This document shows positions 9,034 to 18,783 of a stretch of 64,000 nucleotides of DNA, in pieces. Both the position numbers and the translations under genes were made by a program. The stretch is from Singulisphaera sp. GP187 (GTDB lineage: Bacteria > Planctomycetota > Planctomycetia > Isosphaerales > Isosphaeraceae), in the NCBI RefSeq assembly GCF_900129635.1, contig NZ_FSRB01000001.1:62001-126000 (forward strand), written 5' to 3'. The notes beneath the pieces are model-generated. The model made no database searches, was not told the DNA's origin, and was given only the letters and a program-made list of their open reading frames with translations. Each line of letters begins with the position of its first letter. The first letter of the stretch is position 1.

Positions 9034-11775
9034 TTACGGTCTTGCGGTCGAGGTCACTTCGGAATTGCGCAAGATGTCGCTCAGCAAGTCGGGGTCGACC
9101 GGCTTGACCAGGTGGTGATCGAAGCCCGCTTCCTTCGACCTCTGGCGGTCACTTTCCTGCCCCCACCCGGTCAGGGCGATGATCCGGATCGTGGCGGACG
9201 CGGGCCGTTCTCGAAGGGCTCTTGCCACTTCGTAGCCGTCCATGCCGGGCATACCGATATCGAGCAGGACCAGTTCCGGGCGGAACAGCTCCGCGGCTTC
9301 GAGCGCCGACGGCCCGTCGTGGGCGACGTTCACCTCTTGGTTGTGCAACCGCCTCAGCAGCCTCGCCAGGCTATTGGCGGCGTCGAGGTTATCGTCCACC
9401 ACCAAGATGCGTTGCCGTTTCGGCCGCGCCTCGGTGCCGGCGTCGGGGTTGGGACGGGGCGGATTTGCCAGGCCGTTGCGGGGTCCCGACGAGGCAGGGA
9501 CGCCGGGCAGGATGGGCAGATGGATGACGAACTCGCTGCCGGTGCCGGGCCCTTGGCTCGTCGCCTGGATGGTTCCCCCGTGCAATTCGACCAAGGTTTT
9601 GACCAGGCTCAGGCCGATGCCCAGGCCACCGTGCGAGTGGCCCGTGTGGTGTCCGGCCTGAACGAACATGCCGAAGATCCGTGGGAGCATGTCGGGCTCG
9701 ATGCCGATGCCCGTGTCGCGCACTCGCACGACGACCTGTTTCTGCTTTGAGTCGTGTTCAACGACGAGCGTGATCCGGCCGCCCGGCTGGGTGTACTTGA
9801 TTGCGTTGTTGAGGAGATTCCCGAAGACTTGCTCGAGCCGTGTTGGGTCGGCCTCCAGGTGGATCGATCCGTCTCCGTCCGCAAGGGAGACGCACAGGGT
9901 GTGCCCCCGCTCCTCGAGCGAGGACTTCACGGCTTCGGCCGCGCGGCCCAGAATCGTGGCCAGTTCCACGACTTCCTTGCGAAGTTCGATTTTTCCTCGG
10001 TTGATTCGCGAAATGTCCATCAAGTCATCGACGAGCCGGGCGAGGTGGGTCACCTGGCGCTCGGCCATCGCGCGTTCGCGTTCCGCGTCGATGTCGTCCC
10101 GGTTCGGTGGCTTCATCAGGTGGAGGGCGTTGCGGATCGGGGCCAGGGGGTTGCGGAGCTCATGGGCCAAGGTGGCGAGAAACTCGTCCTTACGGAGGTC
10201 GGATTCCCGTAACGACTCCTCCATCCGCATTCGTTCGGTGATGTCGATCGCGATCCCGCCGATCAGCGTGACCTTGCCATTTTGCCCCCAGACGGGGAAC
10301 TTGCTGACGAGGGAGTGATGGACGATTCCGTCGTCTTGCATGAGCGTCTCGACTACCTGGATGCCCCGCTCGGCGGCCAGGGCCTTGCGGTCGTTTTTTC
10401 GATAGAGGGCCGCCGTTTCGGGAGGGAAGACGTCTTCATCGACCTTGCCGTAGAGTGTGGACCGGGGCGTCTGGAACGCCTTCAGGGCTGCCTCGTTGGC
10501 GTAGAGATAGCGCCCCTCCAGGTCCTTGATCCAGGCCAGGCCGGGCACGTGCTGCATGAATCGTGAGAACCGCTCTTCGCTCTCCTGGAGGTCGAGCTCG
10601 ATCCGTTTCTTGCGCGTGATGTCGCGCTCGACTGTGGAAGCGCCGACGACGGTTTCGAGCCCATTCCTGATCGGCGAGATCTTGACCGAGACGTCGATGA
10701 GGGTGCCATCGTTCCGCCGTCGTTTCGACTCGAAATCGTCGGGATTCCCGCCCTCTTGGATTCGATTCAAGGCGGCGAGAAATTCCCCGAGCCGATCCGC
10801 TGGGATCAGGAGGGCGGCGGACTTTCCGAGGAGCGCGTCGGCGGAGTAGCCGTAGATCCGCTCCGCGCCCAAGTTCCAACTGGTGATCGTGCCGTCGAGG
10901 GTTGTGCCGATGATGGCGTCGTCCGACGACTCGACGATCGCGGCCAGGTGGCTGCGTGCTTCTTCCGCACGCCGGCGCTCGGTCACGTCCCGAAACACGA
11001 GGACGACGCCGACGATCTGGCCCGACTCATCCCGGATCGGGGCCGCGCTGTCGTCGATCGGTCGCGTATTGCCGTCCCTGGCGACGAGGATGGTGTGGGC
11101 GGCGAGAGCGACGGTGGTCTCTTCCCTCAGGGCCCGGAGGGCAGGGCTCTCGACGGGCGTGCCGGTCTCCTGGTTCACGACCCGGAAGACCGCCTCGAGC
11201 GGCTGACCGGAGGCTTCGCACGCCGACCAGCCGGTGAGTGCCTCGGCGACCTGGTTGAGGAAGGTGGCTCGTCCTTCGGCGTCGGTGACGATCACGGCGT
11301 CGCCGATGCTTGCGAGCGTGACCCGGAGCCGCTCCTTCTCGACCCTCAAGGCGGTCTCGGCCCCCCTACGTTCGATGACCTCACGCTCGAGCTGGCGCTG
11401 TCGCTCGTGATCCACCTCGGCGGCGCGTTCGAGGCGTCGCCGGGAGGCCCGAATCGTGCCCCCCATCACGGTGATCACCAGACCGGCGATCAGGAAGGCC
11501 CCGAACCTCACCTCGGCCTCGTTGCTCTCGAGCGCGAAGGAGCCGTACGGGGGCAGGATGAAGTACGGGATCGCGAGGCTGGAGAGGGCCAAGGCCAGGA
11601 GCGAGGGGCCGAACCCGCCATACCAGGAGCTGAACACGAGGGCGGCAAAGAAGGTCGACAGCGGATACTGTCCGCCGAAGAGGGGGTCGGAACCCAAGCG
11701 GATGAGCGTCGCCAGTAGGACGGCGAGTGCCGCCCCACCATAGCGCAGAACGGGAGTGCGAGCAGGGCTCAACAT
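9034..11775 (-). CDS. Membrane hybrid histidine kinase: DUF4118, three PAS, HisKA, HATPase, receiver
   Basis: 913 aa from the ATG at 11775; the frame is open to 11991, but the extra 72 residues are Arg-rich and unlike any domain. Order: three or four N-terminal membrane segments of DUF4118 type (about 1-115); a coiled linker; PAS1 (TLASIGDAVIVTDAEGRATF), PAS2 (AIVESSDDAIIGTTLDGTIT), PAS3 (HVPGLAWIKDLEGRYLYANE); HisKA with the phospho-His in LAHELRNPLAP; HATPase_c (DTGIGIEPDMLPRIFGMFVQ; GGLGIGLSLVKTLVELHGG); and a C-terminal receiver (ILVVDDNLDAA; LVLLDIGMPGMDGYEVA, phospho-Asp in LLDIGMPG; ALTGWG; LVKPVD). All catalytic residues are present. No output regulator is encoded next to it, so its partner is unknown. 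Confidence 0.93.
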   Translation of the reverse strand: MLSPARTPVLRYGGAALAVLLATLIRLGSDPLFGGQYPLSTFFAALVFSSWYGGFGPSLLALALSSLAIPYFILPPYGSFALESNEAEVRFGAFLIAGLVITVMGGTIRASRRRLERAAEVDHERQRQLEREVIERRGAETALRVEKERLRVTLASIGDAVIVTDAEGRATFLNQVAEALTGWSACEASGQPLEAVFRVVNQETGTPVESPALRALREETTVALAAHTILVARDGNTRPIDDSAAPIRDESGQIVGVVLVFRDVTERRRAEEARSHLAAIVESSDDAIIGTTLDGTITSWNLGAERIYGYSADALLGKSAALLIPADRLGEFLAALNRIQEGGNPDDFESKRRRNDGTLIDVSVKISPIRNGLETVVGASTVERDITRKKRIELDLQESEERFSRFMQHVPGLAWIKDLEGRYLYANEAALKAFQTPRSTLYGKVDEDVFPPETAALYRKNDRKALAAERGIQVVETLMQDDGIVHHSLVSKFPVWGQNGKVTLIGGIAIDITERMRMEESLRESDLRKDEFLATLAHELRNPLAPIRNALHLMKPPNRDDIDAERERAMAERQVTHLARLVDDLMDISRINRGKIELRKEVVELATILGRAAEAVKSSLEERGHTLCVSLADGDGSIHLEADPTRLEQVFGNLLNNAIKYTQPGGRITLVVEHDSKQKQVVVRVRDTGIGIEPDMLPRIFGMFVQAGHHTGHSHGGLGIGLSLVKTLVELHGGTIQATSQGPGTGSEFVIHLPILPGVPASSGPRNGLANPPRPNPDAGTEARPKRQRILVVDDNLDAANSLARLLRRLHNQEVNVAHDGPSALEAAELFRPELVLLDIGMPGMDGYEVARALRERPASATIRIIALTGWGQESDRQRSKEAGFDHHLVKPVDPDLLSDILRNSEVTSTARP

Positions 11776-12276
11776 GACCTGGCTGTCCCGTTGTCGGCAA
11801 GGCCGCGGACGTTCGACTTCGAAACCGCCAGCGAGACGCCCCCGATCGGCCGGTTTGATTATAGCAGACCTCAGGCAGGCCTCGAACATCCCTCTGCCGG
11901 GTTGTTCCCCCGGTTTCGTTCCGGTTTGCAAACGCTCGCGCCGGAGCCTGCGAATCTTGGACCCCCGCGGGACCTCTCTCCTCCCCCCCATTCAGCCCCA
12001 ACCGGCCAAACCCCTTCGGGTTGACCCAAGATGGGGGACGATTCAAGAGCGATTGCAAAAGAACCGACCGGTAGGTTCTATCAATGAATTTGGGTATTTG
12101 TTATCCTTTGGTCGGTTGGTCTGACGACGGAGTGACATCGCCTGGTTCATCTCGATCCGGTCCTTGCCTGCCTTCTTCGCTTTTCCCGCCTCAACGGGTT
12201 TCAATGGAAGCCCCTTTCTTCTCGACCCTGAAAGCGTTTTGCGGGTCGTTTATGCTTTTGATTCGGAGTCTGACCC
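11776..12276. other. Divergent intergenic region between kinase and RRM genes
   Basis: About 500 bases with no supported gene. It must carry the kinase promoter and the promoter and long 5' leader of the RRM gene. A-T-rich stretches occur near 12085-12115 and 12235-12265, the latter directly ahead of the RRM ribosome site. No specific operator or riboswitch was recognised. Confidence 0.4.
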
Positions 12277-12627
12277 TTGGGTAAGAAACTGTATGTGGGC
12301 AACCTGACCTACAACGTGAACGAGTCCGACCTGGAGGCGCTGTTCACACCGTTCGGCACGGTGCAGAGCGCCCAGATCATCATCGACCGGGACACGAACC
12401 GCTCGAAAGGGTTTGGGTTCGTGGAGATGGACACGGATGCCCAGGCCCAGGCGGCGATTCAGGGGCTGAACGACCGTGATCACGACGGCCGCAACCTGAC
12501 GGTCAATGAAGCCAAGCCCCGTGAGCCTCGTTCGGGCGGCGGCGGTGGCGGTGGTTACGGCGGCGGCGGTGGCGGCCGTAGCGGTGGCGGTGGTGGTTAC
12601 GGCGGTGGTGGCGGTGGTCGTTATTGA
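12277..12627 (+). CDS. Glycine-rich RRM RNA-binding protein
   Basis: 116 aa. Residues 3-80 form one RRM with both signature motifs: RNP2 KLYVGNL and RNP1 KGFGFVEM. The tail of about 35 residues is nearly pure Gly with Arg, Tyr and Ser. This is the architecture of cyanobacterial and planctomycete cold-responsive RNA-binding (Rbp) proteins, which bind single-stranded RNA. The start must be TTG at 12277: an in-frame TGA lies at 12271-12273 and GGAG at 12265-12268 is eight bases upstream. Cold induction is known for relatives, not shown here. Confidence 0.9.
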   Translation: MGKKLYVGNLTYNVNESDLEALFTPFGTVQSAQIIIDRDTNRSKGFGFVEMDTDAQAQAAIQGLNDRDHDGRNLTVNEAKPREPRSGGGGGGGYGGGGGGRSGGGGGYGGGGGGRY

Positions 12628-12722
12628 TCACCCGCCGGCGCGGTAGGGGCGGTTCATCTCGCTCCTAAATCACCAGTGCGACGGCCTTTGGGGCGATCGC
12701 AGTGGTCCCGATGAAGTCGAAA

Positions 12723-12774
12723 CCCTCGGATCAGACCGGGCGTCACAGCCCGGTCTGGGCCTGGCCTCCGAGGG
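12723..12774. terminator. Bidirectional hairpin between convergent genes
   Basis: Nested perfect stems: outer 8 bp (12723-12730 with 12767-12774) and inner 10 bp (12732-12741 with 12748-12757, loop GTCACA). It sits between the ends of the RRM gene and the convergent 12842 gene. There is no T-run, so it is a stabilising or factor-assisted terminator rather than a textbook intrinsic one. Confidence 0.65.
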
Positions 12775-12841
12775 ACTCTTGCGTTTGCGATGACCGCAAA
12801 ATGAGAGCCAGAGACCAGGAGTCAGCCGGTCCTCGGTGGAT

Positions 12842-13459
12842 TTATAACGTCACGCCTGGTTCTTCCTTTCGTCCCGAGCCAATCTGGCAGAGCCGGTCGA
12901 GAATGACCGCGAGCAGGTCGAAGAGACCCTTCAGTTGCTTCAGGTCCTTGATGACTCCCACGACCTGGAAGTGCAACTCGTCGACTCCCTTGGGAAAATG
13001 GGGGCCAAACCAGCCCTCGTCATCCTTGACCGAGAGCCGGATCGTCGGCTGAGCCAGGGCAAGCCGCTGGATTTGGGGGTCGGCGAAGAGTTCACGGACT
13101 TTGAACTCGTCGGTTCCCTTGACGATAAACGCCTCGTCGAATTCGGGGTCGCCCACCTCAATATCCTGCATGCCCAGTAGCTTGCCCAACTCGCTGAACA
13201 GTCCTTTGCGGTAAAGCGTGAACCGCAATCCTTCCGGGTTGACGTAGGGCGCCCGCATCCGGGTGTAAGTGATGTGGCTGTGGCCGGTGGAGACCGTGAA
13301 GGTGTCGAGCGTGATCGTCCAGGGGGCGACATGGGCCTGCACCCGGTTCCCCGACCAGAACCGGCCTTCGACGAACTCGCCGCCGATCTCCTCGCTGAGT
13401 TGTCGCCACACCTGATCCTTGCTTGGTCCGAAGATTCCCATCCGCGGGATTTCCCCCAT
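12842..13459 (-). CDS. Hypothetical protein, possibly DUF3137-like
   Basis: 205 aa from an ATG at 13459; an ATG at 13441 is an alternative (MGIFGPSKDQVW), and the upstream open frame to 13531 is low-complexity and unlikely to be translated. The product is soluble and beta-rich: QLSEEIGGEFVEGRFWSGNR, WTITLDTFTVSTGHSHITY, DPEFDEAFIVKGTDEFKVRE. The 'FDEAFIVKGTDE' stretch recalls the DUF3137 family, in which a membrane-anchored or soluble domain of unknown role has the same motif, but the match is from memory and weak. It faces the RRM gene and shares its terminator hairpin. Confidence 0.6.
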   Translation of the reverse strand: MGEIPRMGIFGPSKDQVWRQLSEEIGGEFVEGRFWSGNRVQAHVAPWTITLDTFTVSTGHSHITYTRMRAPYVNPEGLRFTLYRKGLFSELGKLLGMQDIEVGDPEFDEAFIVKGTDEFKVRELFADPQIQRLALAQPTIRLSVKDDEGWFGPHFPKGVDELHFQVVGVIKDLKQLKGLFDLLAVILDRLCQIGSGRKEEPGVTL

Positions 13460-13677
13460 GGTTTTCGTGGTCCTGCACGTGATTCGCTCCCGCCGGGGCG
13501 AGATTGGCGGTGGGGGTTCCCCCACTTGCACTTTTTTCGCTCTCCTGAAAGAAAATCCGATCTACTGGATTCAACAGGTCATCTCACATTTGTCTGAAGA
13601 ATATCGTTGACAGCATTCAGGTGCCATCGATAGTTGTAATAGAGCGGTGGGCACATTCGATCGAGGAGAGGATCGCC

Positions 13678-15261
13678 ATGCTTTTCCGAAGAGCTTGGGT
13701 CGCCGTGGCCTTTGGGGTCGCTCTGGGGCAAACCGCCGGCGCGGCTGACCTCCCCATCAAGGTTAAGAATCCGATCTCATCCGCAAGTGACGCTTCGTCG
13801 CTCACTGCTCGGATCGACGCGGTGCTGGCTGCTCGGTGGGCCGAGGCCAAGATCCGGCCGGCTGCGGTTGCGGACGACGGCGAGTTTCTGCGCCGGGTCA
13901 GCCTCGATTTGATCGGCAAGATCCCGACGGCCGCCGAGGCGCGCGACTTCCTCGACGACCCGAGCCAGGATAAGCGACAGGCGCTGGTCGAACGGCTGCT
14001 CGATAGCCCGGCTTACACCACGCGGGCCACCGAGCTCTGGCGACAGCTCTTGCTTCCCGAGGCCGATACCGAGGACCAGGCGCGAGTGGTTGCGGGCAGC
14101 TTCGAGGCCTGGCTGCGGAGGAAGGTGGTCGAGGAGGCCGGCTACGATCGGATCGTCCGCGAGATCCTCACCACCAAGCTCAACGACCGCAATACCGAGG
14201 CCATGGCCAGCCGGCTCGACCCCTCTCCGGCGGCCTACTACGTGGCCAAGGAGGGCAAGCCCGAAAACCTCGCCGCGGGCGCGGCCCGCGTCTTCCTCGG
14301 CGTCCGGCTCGAATGCGCCCAGTGCCATAACCATCCGTTCGCCTCCTGGAAGCGGGACGATTTCTGGGGCTTCGCCGCCTTCTTCGCCGGAGTCCCGTCG
14401 CAGAATCCCGAAGTCACGGCCGCGGTCCGGGCACCCCGCGAGGCCGCCGCGCTCCGCGAGTTGACGATCCCGGGGACGAAGAAGGTCGTCAAGGCGGCCC
14501 ACCTCGATGGCTCGAAGCCGGCCTGGCGGCCCCGGGCCGAGACACGCGAGGTGCTCGCCGAATGGATCACCGCGCCCGAGAACCCGTACTTCGCCAAGGC
14601 CCTCGTCAACCGGGTCTGGGCCCGCTTCTTCGGCGTCGGCCTGATCGAGCCGGTCGATGATCTCGACCTCGAGTCCGACCCGGAGTTCGGCACGCTGCTC
14701 AATGATTTGGCCGTGCAGTTTCGACTCCATGATTATAACCTGAAGTACTTGATTCGCGTCGTCACCGCGACGCACGCCTACAGCCTCTCCAGCGTTGCGG
14801 TTCCAGGCGAGTCGTCCGCGCCCATGTTCGCTTATATGCCGGTTCGCGGCCTCTCGCCCGGCCAGCTTTTCGACAGCCTCAGCCAGGCCACCGGCGCTGA
14901 CGCGGGAGAGACTCGGGCGCGGTTCCTCGACCTGTTCGCCAATCGCGAAGATCGGTCGACCGAGGCGCAGACCACGATCCTCCAAGCCCTGACGATGATG
15001 AATGGCAGTCACATCGCGGGTGCCACCAACCCGGCGACCGGCGCGGTGCTCGGGGCCGTGACCAAGGCCCCGTTCCTGGACACTCCGGGCCGGATCGAGA
15101 CCCTCTATCTCGCGACCCTGACGCGCCGGCCGAAGCCCGAGGAACTCGCGCTGCTGGTCCAATACGTCGAACGGACCGAGAGCCCCGAGGATCGTGGCAA
15201 GGCGCTCGCCGACGTCTTCTGGGCGATCCTCAACGGGCCTGAGTTTCATCTGAATCATTGA
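13678..15261 (+). CDS. Exported DUF1549/DUF1553 protein
   Basis: 527 aa from the ATG at 13678, chosen because GAGGAGAGG lies just upstream and a signal peptide starts there (FRRAWVAVAFGVALGQTAGA). DUF1549 occupies about residues 40-240 and includes the hallmark ECAQCHNHPF (a CxxCH haem-like motif) and FWGFAAFFAG. DUF1553 follows (about 300-510; VNRVWARFFGVGLIEPVDD; LIRVVTATHAYSLSS). These proteins are highly expanded in planctomycetes, almost always paired with DUF1501, and are thought to be envelope proteins with a possible role in polysaccharide breakdown; biochemistry is lacking. First gene of a three-gene operon. Confidence 0.92.
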   Translation: MLFRRAWVAVAFGVALGQTAGAADLPIKVKNPISSASDASSLTARIDAVLAARWAEAKIRPAAVADDGEFLRRVSLDLIGKIPTAAEARDFLDDPSQDKRQALVERLLDSPAYTTRATELWRQLLLPEADTEDQARVVAGSFEAWLRRKVVEEAGYDRIVREILTTKLNDRNTEAMASRLDPSPAAYYVAKEGKPENLAAGAARVFLGVRLECAQCHNHPFASWKRDDFWGFAAFFAGVPSQNPEVTAAVRAPREAAALRELTIPGTKKVVKAAHLDGSKPAWRPRAETREVLAEWITAPENPYFAKALVNRVWARFFGVGLIEPVDDLDLESDPEFGTLLNDLAVQFRLHDYNLKYLIRVVTATHAYSLSSVAVPGESSAPMFAYMPVRGLSPGQLFDSLSQATGADAGETRARFLDLFANREDRSTEAQTTILQALTMMNGSHIAGATNPATGAVLGAVTKAPFLDTPGRIETLYLATLTRRPKPEELALLVQYVERTESPEDRGKALADVFWAILNGPEFHLNH

Positions 15262-15392
15262 CCCGGCTCGGTTCGTTTCATCTCGACCCGGTTGGTTCCA
15301 CGTCGTCCTTGTCCGGAATGATCCCGTCCTCCGTTGACCCGCGTCCTTTGCTTGTGCGATCGAGGGGCGTCAAGATAAAAGGGGATGCCGCC

Positions 15393-16748
15393 ATGTCTCG
15401 CCCGACTCACCAGGTCTCGCCACTGACCCGTAGGCAGGTGCTCCGGCTGGCCGCCTTGGGCGCCCTGGGCGCCTCGTCTTCCGGCTGGATCGAGACGTTG
15501 GCGGCCAACACGGCCGACGATCCGAACCGTCGCAAGTCGTGCATCCTGCTCTGGATGACGGGAGGCCCGAGCCAGACCGATACGTTCGATCCCAAGCCGG
15601 GCCACGCCAACAGTGGTCCCTTCAAGCCGATCGAGACGACGGTGCCGGGGATGCTCCTCGGCCCGCATTTGCCGCAGCTCGCCCGTCAGGCGAAAGACCT
15701 CGCCCTGATCCGGTCAATGAGCTCCAAGGAAGGGGATCACGGCCGCGCCACCTACTATCTTCGGACCGGCTACCTGCCCCAAGGGCCGGTCCGGCACCCG
15801 ACGCTCGGCTCGCTCGTTGCCAACGAGTTCGAAAGCAAGTCGGCTGAACTGCCGGGGTTCGTGAGCATCTCACCGTTCCGCGCGTTCAACCCGGCGGCCT
15901 TCGGGGCAGGGTTCCTCGGCCCGCGTTGCGCTCCGCTGATCGTGGGCGAACGGCCCGTCGGCGGTGGTAATAACGCCACCGCGCAGCCTTCGTTGCGGGT
16001 CGAGGATCTCGACACCCCGCACGAGATCGGTCGGACCCGGGCCGACGACCGGCTCCAGTTGATGCACACGTTAGGCGGCGACTTCCTCGCCTCCCGCCCC
16101 GGCCTCGCCGCGCTCAGCCATCAGGACGCCTATCAGCGGGCGGTCAAGATGATGCGGTCGTCGGCCGCCAAGGCGTTCGAGCTGGACGAGGAACCCGCCG
16201 CGCTCCAAGACGCGTACGGCCGGAACCCGTTCGGCCAGGGGTGTCTCCTGGCCCGTCGCCTGGTCGAGCGCGGGGTTCCGTTCGTCGAGGTGACGCTCTC
16301 GTCCGTCGACGGCTCGATGGCCTTCGGCTGGGACACGCACCAGCAGAACTTCGAGGCGGTGGAGAAGCTCAGCGGAGTCCTCGACGCAGGCTGGGCCACC
16401 TTGATGACCGACCTCCGCTCGCGCGGTCTGCTCGACTCGACCCTGATCGTCTGGATGGGCGAGTTCGGTCGGACCCCCAAGATCAACGAGAACGCCGGCC
16501 GCGACCACTTCCCCAACGCCTGGTCGACCGTTCTGGCCGGTGGCGGGATCCGAGGCGGCCAGGTGATCGGTGACACTGGGGCCGACGGGGAACAGGCCAA
16601 GGACAAGCCCATCCAGGTGCCCGACCTGCTCGCGACCATCGTGCGGAGCTTGGGAATCGACCCGATGAAGCAAAACGTCGTTGACACCGGCCGGCCGATC
16701 CGGCTCGTCGACCCCAAGGCCAACCCGATCAAGGAAATCCTCGGATGA
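15393..16748 (+). CDS. DUF1501 family protein with Tat-type leader
   Basis: 451 aa from the ATG at 15393, with AGGGG eight bases upstream. The frame opens earlier at 15258, but that part has no leader-like sequence. The N-terminus has a twin-arginine motif (LTRRQVLRLAALGALGAS), so folded export is likely. DUF1501 is an alkaline-phosphatase-like sulfatase-related fold; visible motifs are LLWMTGGPSQTDTFDPKPGH, WDTHQQNF and VWMGEFGRTPKIN with GRDHFPNAW, which supply the metal-binding Asp/His set expected. It is 131 bases after the DUF1549 gene and overlaps the next gene by ATGA. Confidence 0.92.
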   Translation: MSRPTHQVSPLTRRQVLRLAALGALGASSSGWIETLAANTADDPNRRKSCILLWMTGGPSQTDTFDPKPGHANSGPFKPIETTVPGMLLGPHLPQLARQAKDLALIRSMSSKEGDHGRATYYLRTGYLPQGPVRHPTLGSLVANEFESKSAELPGFVSISPFRAFNPAAFGAGFLGPRCAPLIVGERPVGGGNNATAQPSLRVEDLDTPHEIGRTRADDRLQLMHTLGGDFLASRPGLAALSHQDAYQRAVKMMRSSAAKAFELDEEPAALQDAYGRNPFGQGCLLARRLVERGVPFVEVTLSSVDGSMAFGWDTHQQNFEAVEKLSGVLDAGWATLMTDLRSRGLLDSTLIVWMGEFGRTPKINENAGRDHFPNAWSTVLAGGGIRGGQVIGDTGADGEQAKDKPIQVPDLLATIVRSLGIDPMKQNVVDTGRPIRLVDPKANPIKEILG

Positions 16749-18511
16749 CGTCTGCAACCGCCTTGATGGCAATGACTTTCGCGCTGGTCGCCGCCGCTCC
16801 TGCACCCGGTTCCGCGGATGACGCCGCCGGGGCGGATGGGGGGAGTGCGCGGAACATCGTCTTTCTTGGCGAGGAGCGGCCGGTTTTCCTGCGGCTTCGG
16901 GTCATGACGGGCGACCGACCGTTCGACGCCGCCTGGGTCGAGTCGATCCGGCTGATCCAGGCCTGCCTCGACCTTGATGGCGACGGCAAGCTCACGACGA
17001 AGGAAGCGGATCAGGACGCGCTGGCCGCACTCGTGCGGCTGGCGACCGGGGGAGCCACGACCTTGCCCCGCGGCGAGCTCGACGTTTCGCCGAAGGACGG
17101 CGTTGTTTCGACCGACGAGTTGGCCGAGGCCCTCCGACCGGTTCTCGGCCCGTTTCGCGTTCAGGTCGGCCGGCTCGCGATCAACCGGACGGACGCACTC
17201 TTCGACCATCTCGACCGCGACAAGGACGGCGAGCTCACCCGATCGGAGCTGACCGCCATCGCCGGCTCGCTTCGCCGGCTCGACCTCGACGATAACGAAA
17301 TGATCAGCGCCACGGAGTTGGAGCCGTTCAATAGCCCGACCGCCATGGCCGTGGCGGGTAACGCGGCCGATCGCCAGGCCCGCTACACGGCCCTACCGCC
17401 GGTGGTCGAGCTGGTTGCGGGCGAGTCGTCGCTTCGGTTGGCTCGGCTCCTGTTGAAGAAATACGATAAAGGGCGGGGCGACGTCCCGGGTCGGCCGGAT
17501 AGCAAGCTCTCGCCTGAGGAGTTCGCCATCGATCCTGACGCATTTGCCGACGCCGACGCGAACCACGACGAGACCCTCACCACCGAGGAACTGCGGAAGT
17601 TCCTGGCCCAGGCGCCGGTTGACCTCGATCTCGAGATGACGCTCCCGTCGGACGACGCGGGCCGGGCGACGACTCGACTTCGCGGCGATGGGGTGCTGCC
17701 CAAAGGCACGGAGGTCCGGCAACTGGCCGACGGCGACGTTGAGATCGCGGTCGGTCGGATCCGCCTGGACGTCCACGTCGATCCGGGAGACACGGTGGCC
17801 GAGAACGTCAGGCGCATATATCAGAGGCAGTTCAAGGCCGCCGATGCGAACAAAGATGGCTACCTCGAGGGCAAGGAACTGCCCGCGGAGAATGCCCAGG
17901 CGCAGGTGCAAGTGCAGGGCCAACCCGTCTCCCCGCTGGCCGGTCTGACCAAGGTCATCGACCGTGACGGCGACGGCAAACTCTACGAGAAGGAGCTCAT
18001 CGATTTCGCCGATCGGCAGAGCGAGGCGGCGAAGGGCCGGCTCGTGTTCACGGCCTCGGACCAAGGGCGAGCGATTTTTGGGATTCTCGACCTGGATCGA
18101 GACCGTCGCCTGAGCGCCCGCGAGGTGATGCGAACCGTCGATCGGATCACCACCTGGGACGGTGACGGCGACGGGCGGGTCACGGCCGACGAGATTCCGT
18201 ACCACTTCCAGGTCAACATCACCCGCGGTGAGCTCACCGGCTTGATGACCGGTGCCGTCGTGGGTGCAGTGGTCAACAACACCGGCCCCGGGTCGATGGC
18301 CGTACCCACCAAACCGACCGCGGGCCCCGACTGGTTCCGCCAGATGGACCGCAACCATGACGGCGACGTCTCCCACCGCGAATTCCTCGGCCCTCGCACG
18401 CAGTTTGACCGCCTCGACCGTGACAAGGACGGCATGATCGATGCCGAAGAGGCGGGTGGCGGGGACGCGGCGGGGAAGGCGAAAACCTCCGCGGCGGTCG
18501 TTGGCCCCTAA
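16745..18511 (+). CDS. Exported EF-hand repeat protein
   Basis: 588 aa. A short hydrophobic leader (TALMAMTFALVAAAPAPGSA) is followed by about ten EF-hand-like loops spread over the whole length: DLDGDGKLTTKE, DRDKDGELTRSE, DLDDNEMISATE, DADANHDETLTTEE, DANKDGYLEGKE, DRDGDGKLYEKE, DLDRDRRLSARE, DGDGDGRVTADE, DRNHDGDVSHRE and DRDKDGMIDAEE. It is presumably a calcium-binding envelope protein. Its ATG overlaps the DUF1501 stop (ATGA at 16745), so the two are translationally coupled. That places a calcium-binding subunit in fixed ratio with the DUF1549/DUF1501 pair. Confidence 0.92.
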   Translation: MTSATALMAMTFALVAAAPAPGSADDAAGADGGSARNIVFLGEERPVFLRLRVMTGDRPFDAAWVESIRLIQACLDLDGDGKLTTKEADQDALAALVRLATGGATTLPRGELDVSPKDGVVSTDELAEALRPVLGPFRVQVGRLAINRTDALFDHLDRDKDGELTRSELTAIAGSLRRLDLDDNEMISATELEPFNSPTAMAVAGNAADRQARYTALPPVVELVAGESSLRLARLLLKKYDKGRGDVPGRPDSKLSPEEFAIDPDAFADADANHDETLTTEELRKFLAQAPVDLDLEMTLPSDDAGRATTRLRGDGVLPKGTEVRQLADGDVEIAVGRIRLDVHVDPGDTVAENVRRIYQRQFKAADANKDGYLEGKELPAENAQAQVQVQGQPVSPLAGLTKVIDRDGDGKLYEKELIDFADRQSEAAKGRLVFTASDQGRAIFGILDLDRDRRLSAREVMRTVDRITTWDGDGDGRVTADEIPYHFQVNITRGELTGLMTGAVVGAVVNNTGPGSMAVPTKPTAGPDWFRQMDRNHDGDVSHREFLGPRTQFDRLDRDKDGMIDAEEAGGGDAAGKAKTSAAVVGP

Positions 18512-18543
18512 CGAACCCAACCGGTCTGGTAATGACTTCCCGG

Positions 18544-18569
18544 AACCCGCATGGCTGGCGCTGCGGGTT
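18544..18569 (+). terminator. Hairpin after the DUF1549-DUF1501-EF-hand operon
   Basis: A perfect 8-bp stem (18544-18551 with 18562-18569, arms AACCCGCA/TGCGGGTT) with a ten-base loop, 32 bases after the EF-hand stop. No clear T-run follows. Confidence 0.5.
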
Positions 18570-18783
18570 GCGGTCCCCACCATCCGAAGCCCTTTTCTCG
18601 AATCGGGAGGTTGGTTTCATGTCGGTCGGATTGCCGATCGGTATGGCAGAGGTCGGCTTCTCGAGATCATTGTTGCTGGCAACCCGATTTAAATGATATT
18701 CGTTGATGGCTTTGCTGAAATTGATGTGGCACAATCGTTTACTATGTTCAGAGACGGGTCGTGCTTCGCAGCGATGTTGCTGA

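Noticed and set aside
10756..11718. 320-aa plus-strand ORF opposite the kinase
   Set aside because: Shadow of the PAS region; Gly/Asp/Arg-rich composition without motifs.
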